Shown one piece after another: positions 59,105 to 64,000 of a stretch of DNA of 64,000 nt. Under the pieces are notes generated by a model. That model had not been told where the DNA came from and did not search any database. It saw nothing but the letters and a program-made list of their open reading frames with translations. The DNA comes from Pasteurellaceae bacterium RH1A. Lineage in GTDB: Bacteria; Pseudomonadota; Gammaproteobacteria; Enterobacterales; Pasteurellaceae. The translations under genes were made by a program, and so were the position numbers. Within the stretch, counting starts at the first letter, position 1, and each line of letters begins with the position of its first letter. The stretch lies in assembly GCA_012221805.1 (NCBI GenBank), contig CP015195.1, positions 915,771 to 979,770 of the forward strand, written 5' to 3'.

Positions 59105-59710
59105 ATGAAAAAAAATCGTACTTCCTCCCCACAAAATCGCCCGCTGGGTGAGGTGCGGGTGATTGCAGGCCTCTGGCGGGGGCGGAAATTGCCCGTCCTG
59201 AATGCCGAGGGGCTGCGGCCGACCACTGATCGGGTCAAAGAAACCCTCTTTAATTGGCTGATGAATGATGTAGCCGGCAGCCGATGCTTGGATTGTTTTG
59301 CGGGCAGTGGCTCACTGGGCATTGAGGCCCTCTCCCGCCAGGCGCAAGCGGTGGTCTTTTTGGAAAAATTTGCAAATGCGGCCAAGTTGCTTAAACAGAA
59401 TTTGGTGAGTTTGAAGGTGGAAAATGGCAGCGTGGTACAGACCGACAGCCTGGCCTATCTGGCTCAAAAAAACAGTGGCCAGCCCTTTGATCTGGTCTTT
59501 GTTGATCCGCCCTTTCATCAAGGCTTAGTGCCCCAGGTCTTAAAAGATCTGGCAGAAAATGGCTGGCTGGCAGATCAGGCCCTGATATATGTGGAAACTG
59601 AAAAGGATCACCCGCCTTTAGCCCTGCCTGAAAGCTGGCAGGTCATCAAAGAAAAAACGGCTGGACAGGTCGTCAGCCGTTTGATTGAAGTGAGCCTATT
59701 TTCGGACTAG
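59105..59710 (+). CDS. rsmD: 16S rRNA (guanine966-N2)-methyltransferase
   Basis: 201 aa from ATG 59105; the frame opens 11 codons earlier with no support. SAM-binding motif I CLDCFAGSGSLGIEAL and catalytic motif IV DLVFVDPPFHQG; N-terminal RVIAGLWRGRKLPV and LRPTTDRVKETLFNWL. Divergent from ftsY, as in other Gammaproteobacteria. Its last 15 bp overlap the end of the convergent glycosyltransferase gene. Confidence 0.95.
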   Translation: MKKNRTSSPQNRPLGEVRVIAGLWRGRKLPVLNAEGLRPTTDRVKETLFNWLMNDVAGSRCLDCFAGSGSLGIEALSRQAQAVVFLEKFANAAKLLKQNLVSLKVENGSVVQTDSLAYLAQKNSGQPFDLVFVDPPFHQGLVPQVLKDLAENGWLADQALIYVETEKDHPPLALPESWQVIKEKTAGQVVSRLIEVSLFSD

Positions 59711-60499
59711 GCCATAAACCCATTTGAGCAGGCCTAGCGGGAGCAGGCGGGGGATAAAACGCAGGAGGAAGGTGGCAAAGCCTGCAAAAAATCCCTGCAT
59801 TTTGACCGCTTGTTTGAGCTTAAAAAGCCGCCACTCGGCCTTGGCCTGCTCCAGCCCTCGGCGGCGGCCGACCATGCCATTGCCCACTCGGGCATAAACC
59901 AATAAATCTGGCAAATTGGCCACGGCTTGGGGGTGGCGGGCGACTAGGTTTATCCAGAGGTAGTAGTCCTCCTGCAAGTCCTGATAACCGCCGGCCTCCA
60001 GTACCTTGTCCCGCTTGTAGGTCACGGTCATGTGGTTAAAGGGGCAGCGTTTTTGGGTAAAGGCCACAATCTCTGGGGCTGAGGTTGGTACTCGGCGGTA
60101 GCTGACAATATCCTCAATATCCCGGCCAAATTCAGCAATCTGGCCACCAAAAATCACGGTATCAGGCTGTTTCTCAATAAAGGCCACCTGTTTGGCAAAG
60201 CGGTCTGGCAGGCAGATGTCGTCCGTGTCCATCCGAAAAACCCAGTCATATTGGCAGTGTTTCAAGCCCTCATTCAAGGCCTGGCCGAGTCCCCGATTTT
60301 GCGGCAGGCGGACTTCCACAAGCGGTAAAAGATCCTTATATTTTTGCACAACCGTTTCAAGTTCATCGGTAATCGGCCCATCAAACACCAAGACAATTTC
60401 AGTCGCAGGCAGGCTTTGTTTGGCTAGGCTTTGGAGGGCTTCATCCAAATATTGAGGGTTTTCCTTGATATAAAGGGACATTAAAACAGAAAATTTCAT
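59696..60499 (-). CDS. Family 2 glycosyltransferase
   Basis: 267 aa. GT-A fold: FSVLMSLYIKENPQYLDEAL at the N-terminus, LPQNRGLGQALNEGL, the nucleotide-sugar DXD in RMDTDD (about 91-96), and the acceptor/catalytic region LQEDYYLWINL. The C-terminus is hydrophobic and basic, likely membrane-associated. Part of the LOS/polysaccharide cluster; donor and acceptor unknown. Starts at the last base of the next upstream gene (stop/start overlap). Confidence 0.88.
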   Translation of the reverse strand: MKFSVLMSLYIKENPQYLDEALQSLAKQSLPATEIVLVFDGPITDELETVVQKYKDLLPLVEVRLPQNRGLGQALNEGLKHCQYDWVFRMDTDDICLPDRFAKQVAFIEKQPDTVIFGGQIAEFGRDIEDIVSYRRVPTSAPEIVAFTQKRCPFNHMTVTYKRDKVLEAGGYQDLQEDYYLWINLVARHPQAVANLPDLLVYARVGNGMVGRRRGLEQAKAEWRLFKLKQAVKMQGFFAGFATFLLRFIPRLLPLGLLKWVYGLVRK

Positions 60500-61383
60500 T
60501 AGAAGAACCTTTTTAAATTCAGGGCCAGTTTAGGCGAAATCAAAATAATTAAACTAATCAAGGCCATTTTGATATTTTTACTTAATTTAAACATGGCCCA
60601 ATAATGGCCGGCTGCCCGGCGGGACAAGTTCATCATTTGCGGATAGGCCAGCATATATTGGCTGTTAAGGGCAAAATTGCGGGCCTGTTCCTCGGTTTGA
60701 ATATAGGTGGCGGTAATATAATCAATGGCCTTTTGGGTGTTGGTGTTGTCGGTTGAAACGCTGGCCCGTTTGGTGTGGAAAGCACAAAGGGTCAGGGCCT
60801 CATCAATATAAAGGGGCTGGAAGCCTGGAGCCGACACCACCTTGAGGAGGAAGTCATAATCCTCCAAAGAGCGTAGTTGATCCGACAGGCCGCCCACTTG
60901 GCTAAAAAAGTCCTTCCTAATCCCAATCATGGGCATGCCGCCGATCTTATTAGCCCGCAGGATGTTCTCAAGGGTTAAGTCATTGACATCCTCATAGGGC
61001 TGGGTCACATAGCTAAAGCCCTCATTAACCATCTGGCATTTGGCTGGGTGATAGACGAAATTGGCATGTGGAGCTTGGGCTAGCGCCTCGGCCAAACGCT
61101 GGCATTTTTGTGGCATAAAGCGATCATCGTCATCTAAAAAGAGCAACCAGGGCTGGCCTGCCGCTTGAGCCCCGATATTACGACTCTGGGCCGCCCCCAT
61201 ATTGGTTTGATTGCGGATAAGTTTGACGGCAAAGGGATAATTCCCCTCTACATTGACTGGAGTGAGGGAGCAATCATCCACAATCACGACCTCAAAATTA
61301 AAGCAGGTTTGCTGGGCCAAACTGCCTAATAAATCCACAATCTCCTGCTGGCGATTGTAGGAGGGAACAATAATACTAAACAC
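60499..61383 (-). CDS. Family 2 glycosyltransferase
   Basis: 294 aa. GT-A fold: FSIIVPSYNRQQEIVDLLGS, IVDDCSLT, GAAQSRNIGAQAAG, and DXD in LFLDDDDRFMP. SLEDYDFLLKV is the catalytic-base region. The C-terminal amphipathic/hydrophobic stretch probably attaches it to the inner membrane. Two nucleotides downstream of the polymerase-like gene on the minus strand; same operon. Sugar specificity unknown. Confidence 0.88.
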   Translation of the reverse strand: MFSIIVPSYNRQQEIVDLLGSLAQQTCFNFEVVIVDDCSLTPVNVEGNYPFAVKLIRNQTNMGAAQSRNIGAQAAGQPWLLFLDDDDRFMPQKCQRLAEALAQAPHANFVYHPAKCQMVNEGFSYVTQPYEDVNDLTLENILRANKIGGMPMIGIRKDFFSQVGGLSDQLRSLEDYDFLLKVVSAPGFQPLYIDEALTLCAFHTKRASVSTDNTNTQKAIDYITATYIQTEEQARNFALNSQYMLAYPQMMNLSRRAAGHYWAMFKLSKNIKMALISLIILISPKLALNLKRFF

Positions 61384-61385
61384 CC

Positions 61386-62591
61386 TTAACCTCGCTTAAA
61401 TAAAATCATTTGCTTGCCCGCTGGGCCAAAGAGGGATAAAAACATAATCAAAACCAACATAAGCCCCGGGAAGGCATAGGTGTCGGCCTTAATATGGCAA
61501 ATGGAGAGAATAAACATCAGGGATAAAATAAATTTCCAAGAGCCATTAAACCAATTTTGTGCCAGTCGATAAACAAAATAAAAAGTAAAAGCCGCACAGG
61601 CCAATAAATAAGGAACACCACCATAAAGCACTTGGCGAATAAAGCCTGAATCAGTTGCCCCGTAATATTTACCCTCTGACGTGTAATAATAGCCATCGCC
61701 CATTAAAAGTTGTTTAGGCTCTGGCAAATAGAGGTGGTTTTGCACTAAATTATCGGCCGAAGCACTGAGGGTAATTGTTTCTACTGGGAAGCCAAAAAAC
61801 CTAATCTTAATCATCTTGATAATATTAATCAGCGGCTCTAAGGCGTGTTCAACATAGCGATGTTCTGGCATATAGAGGGCCAGGCCAATAATTAAGAGGC
61901 CAAAGGCAATCAGGGCTGGTAAATAGCGCCATTTGAAATAGAGTAAAATGCTGATAACCGACAGCATTAAAAAGGTTCGGCCTGAAATAAGGCCAATACA
62001 AAGCATTAAAAAAAGGAAAAGGCTGGAAATGCTATTATGTTTAGCATTATAGGCCAATAAAAAATGTAAGAGCACCAAATAAAAAAGACTGAGCTGGAAA
62101 AAGGCCGAGGAGGTAATATTATATAAACGATATTCCTGCTCGGAGCCAAAAAAACGCGGCATCATGGCATTGGTGCCTAAGAGCATATCCACCATAAAAG
62201 GTAGGCCCATTAGGGCCAAGAAACCAATTAGAGCCTGAAGGCCAATCCCGATTTTAAGATCTCTAATCACTTGAAGCTGGCCGGCTGGGTGGCAGTAAAA
62301 AAGCTGGTAAATCCCCAACCCAAAGGTAAAGAGAATGAGGATCTTACTATATTGGATAACCACCGAAAAATCCTGGCTGCCGTTGATTAGAAGCGGGATA
62401 AAGCTAAAGCCAATCAAGCCTAAAATAGCACCCAGGCTGTCTAGGGGGATATTTAAGCCCTGGGGTAAGTCTTTTTTCAGGTATTTAAGACCTAAAATGG
62501 CCAAGGCCAAGAGGCCAACCACAAAGGCCATTCGTAAAACATGAAAGAACCAGGGGTCGTAAATATAAAATAAATTAAAAAGGGCTGACAT
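61386..62591 (-). CDS. O-antigen polymerase/ligase-like membrane protein
   Basis: 401 aa with about ten to eleven transmembrane helices and a large periplasmic loop (about 235-320, with MPEHRYVEH and LLMGDGYYY), the topology of Wzy-type polymerases and WaaL ligases. Sequence identity among these is low, so polymerase versus ligase cannot be decided. Its ATG lies 1 nt past the ancestral stop codon of the disrupted glycosyltransferase upstream, so loss of that coupling may lower its translation. Confidence 0.75.
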   Translation of the reverse strand: MSALFNLFYIYDPWFFHVLRMAFVVGLLALAILGLKYLKKDLPQGLNIPLDSLGAILGLIGFSFIPLLINGSQDFSVVIQYSKILILFTFGLGIYQLFYCHPAGQLQVIRDLKIGIGLQALIGFLALMGLPFMVDMLLGTNAMMPRFFGSEQEYRLYNITSSAFFQLSLFYLVLLHFLLAYNAKHNSISSLFLFLMLCIGLISGRTFLMLSVISILLYFKWRYLPALIAFGLLIIGLALYMPEHRYVEHALEPLINIIKMIKIRFFGFPVETITLSASADNLVQNHLYLPEPKQLLMGDGYYYTSEGKYYGATDSGFIRQVLYGGVPYLLACAAFTFYFVYRLAQNWFNGSWKFILSLMFILSICHIKADTYAFPGLMLVLIMFLSLFGPAGKQMILFKRG

Positions 62592-62592
62592 G

Positions 62593-62802
62593 TTATTTTC
62601 CTAAATTACGCTTAAAGGCCAGGGCTTTCTTTAGGGGATACTTGGCTAATTTTTTAAGGAGATTATTACGTTCAGATCCTCGGGCTGCCTGTAAATTACT
62701 TTGCAAAGCTGGGTTTTCAATGGCCATGAGGGGGCGGACGACCTTTATCGCTAAGTCTGCCTTTTGTTCAAATAAAATAAAATCATCGGCTAACCAGTAG
62801 GG
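62593..62802 (-). pseudogene. Detached 3' end of the family-25 glycosyltransferase gene
   Basis: Seventy codons on the minus strand read [21 protein letters not shown]... and end NLGK-stop at 62593. This is the expected continuation of a GT25 enzyme (the P-Y-W-x-A-D-D-F block follows the AxxxL segment in this family). It is separated from the upstream part by a 113-bp palindromic repeat, which is not a multiple of three, so it is out of frame and has no start of its own. Confidence 0.8.
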
Positions 62803-63479
62803 CTTCCCCCCTCCGCCTTCGGCACCTCCCCCGCAAGCGGGTGGAGGGAAGGAGATCTTTGCACATTTCGCTCCCTCCGTTTACGGGGGAGCTGCCCGAA
62901 GGGCTGAGGGGGGGAATTATCAATCCCGCCCAAGGCTAAAATCTTGTTAGCCGCCGATTTTTTAATTAAATAAGCCACCGTGCCAGCAAAATAATTCTTA
63001 TAAGGATAGGCCACTTTAAAGCCCGTCTGGCCAATTTTTTTCGCCAAACCAGCAAAAATCGGGTAATTGATTTCTAGCTCCCAGTCCGTAAAATCAGCGA
63101 TTTTGGATTGGCCAACCAGAATTAAATCAGCCTGATTTTCCACCTGCATAAGGCTGGCTAGGGTTGAGTGAAAATCGGCATGAAAGAGAGCATCATCTTC
63201 GCAAATGAGGCAGTATTCTTGATCAGCAATATCCTGATCTTGAGCGATTAAGGCATAAAGGCCCAAATGGCTTAAGGTACAGCCAATTTCGCCCTTGGTT
63301 ACTTCCCGCCCATAGTGGCTTTTAAAGGCCGCCAGATTAAAGGCCTGAGCCAGTTCTTCCCAATCCTTTTGCATGGTATTGATGGCGGAAAAGACCTGAA
63401 AATCTTGGGTCTGATCCTGCTTAAAAAAAAGCGCCCGCCGCTGGCTGTCCTTGTCCAAGGAAATTAAATATTTCTTCAT
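62790..63479 (-). CDS. Family 25 LOS glycosyltransferase, C-terminus replaced by repeat sequence
   Basis: 229 aa from ATG 63479 ([19 protein letters not shown]). GT25 features: [20 protein letters not shown], acidic DXD-like [12 protein letters not shown], and [21 protein letters not shown]. True coding ends at GGIDN; the last 41 residues (SPPQPFGQ...GSPTG) are a translation of the inserted repeat. The missing conserved block WLADDF lies just beyond in another frame. Probably inactive. One nucleotide after the GT52 gene. Expected role: adding a galactose or similar sugar to LOS. Confidence 0.85.
   Translation of the reverse strand: MKKYLISLDKDSQRRALFFKQDQTQDFQVFSAINTMQKDWEELAQAFNLAAFKSHYGREVTKGEIGCTLSHLGLYALIAQDQDIADQEYCLICEDDALFHADFHSTLASLMQVENQADLILVGQSKIADFTDWELEINYPIFAGLAKKIGQTGFKVAYPYKNYFAGTVAYLIKKSAANKILALGGIDNSPPQPFGQLPRKRRERNVQRSPSLHPLAGEVPKAEGGSPTG
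62803..62915. repeat. Palindromic mosaic repeat (CGCTCCCCC family), copy inside a glycosyltransferase gene
   Basis: Left half CCCCCCTCCGCCTTCGGCACC... to GGTGGAGGGA, spacer AGGAGATCTTTGCACA, right half TTTCGCTCCCTCCGTTTACG... to GGGCTGAGGGGGGG. The order of halves is the reverse of the copy at 41022-41137. Length 113 bp between the last and next GT25 codons. Confidence 0.85.
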
Positions 63480-63480
63480 C

Positions 63481-64000
63481 TTATTTCTCAATATTCACAA
63501 TATTTATGCCCATCTGCTCAAATAATTTATAGGTGGCCTGGTAGGCCGGTACATCGGTTTCAACCTTGAGGGCAATAATTTCCACATTAGGATTATTCAT
63601 TACATTTAAAACTGCACTGCTGATATAGGTATAAACCCTAACCCGCTTATTCTTACACTCTTGGGCCAGATAGTCCTCAAAAATATAGGGGGTGTCAATG
63701 TAGGTTACGCCCTGAACCTGATATTTTTCCCGAGGGTGGGGCAGGTAATGGTTAATATTAAATGCTTTAACCACTTTTTCAGCCAGCTCAATATTAGCCT
63801 TATCCTCATCAAAAAGCGGCTGGCCTAATAAAAGGGCGATTTCCTCTTGAGGTTCGCAAGCGGTTAAATTTGGCATAATATTCACAAATTGAGTATTGGC
63901 AATAATATTGGGCAGGCCTGCATATAGGGTGTAATGCTTTTGGGAAATAGCCTTTAATTTCTCTAAACTATATTTATTGCCCAAGCAGCAATTTGTTAAT
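63481..64000 (-). CDS. Family 52 (sialyl)transferase-like protein, partial
   Basis: The reading frame is open to the window edge, so the start lies beyond 64000; about 172 codons are visible. The C-terminal half resembles GT52 enzymes (Lst/Lic3-type LOS sialyltransferases): [15 protein letters not shown] with the conserved [33 protein letters not shown] with the conserved S-S, and a final [15 protein letters not shown]. It would add sialic acid or a related sugar to terminal galactose of LOS. First visible gene of the cluster; its stop is 1 nt from the GT25 start. Confidence 0.75.
   Translation of the reverse strand, partial: LTNCCLGNKYSLEKLKAISQKHYTLYAGLPNIIANTQFVNIMPNLTACEPQEEIALLLGQPLFDEDKANIELAEKVVKAFNINHYLPHPREKYQVQGVTYIDTPYIFEDYLAQECKNKRVRVYTYISSAVLNVMNNPNVEIIALKVETDVPAYQATYKLFEQMGINIVNIEK

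Overview
This window is a chromosomal segment from a member of the Pasteurellaceae, most likely the Actinobacillus/Mannheimia-type branch. The evidence is gene content (fhuCDBA siderophore locus, split trp operon, zapG-degQ next to rplM-rpsI, LOS glycosyltransferases) and the many copies of the Apl-type DNA uptake word ACAAGCGGT, often followed by TTTGCAAA-like tracts. Species cannot be fixed from the sequence. Most of the window is moderately GC-rich core DNA. Two blocks are clearly AT-richer and I see no uptake word in them: positions 1-5281, and the restriction-modification pair at 35041-37304. Both look acquired.

Layout. 1-5281: a chaperone-like cassette with a tail-anchored protein end, a membrane protein with a GrpE-like C-terminal domain, a divergent Hsp70, and a pseudokinase fused to a classical AAA+ ATPase. 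I do not recognise this set as a described system. 5381-9084: a polytopic membrane protein with ydbH-ynbE (envelope lipid homeostasis). 9125-14704 (minus): dppA, ychF, pth, parE. 15186-18664: rpsB-tsf with its leader, then a SulP transporter. 18705-25962 (minus): a small conserved protein, fhuA, fhuB, fhuD, fhuC, then rpsI and rplM. 26255-34840: zapG, degQ, lepA, metE and thrS. 35093-37304: a cytosine-5 methyltransferase and HNH endonuclease. 37358-46181: metG, thiI, glmU and a frameshifted recB. 46426-52440: the trpEGD...CF operon, interrupted by a RelB/RelE-type toxin-antitoxin pair and a GST gene. 52493-59710: nfsB, hemA, nfeD, qmcA, tatD, ruvC, ftsY and rsmD. 59696-64000 (minus): an LOS/polysaccharide cluster running off the right edge.

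Regulation that can be read directly: a thrS leader with two 5-bp-stem/7-nt-loop hairpins whose loops carry the threonine anticodon UGU in register; MetJ boxes before metE; a TrpR-type operator over the trpE -10; a CRP-like site about 41 bp upstream of the predicted SulP start; and a sigma-E-like promoter before degQ.

The window carries several families of large palindromic repeats. One family (halves of the type CGCTCCCCC...CTGAGGGGG) lies between genes at 41022 but interrupts two genes: fhuD, in its signal peptide codons, and a family-25 glycosyltransferase, near its 3' end. With the recB frameshift this means three broken or altered genes in 64 kb. The best candidate for an undescribed biological system is the membrane-tethered Hsp70 / GrpE-like / pseudokinase-AAA+ cassette at the left end.
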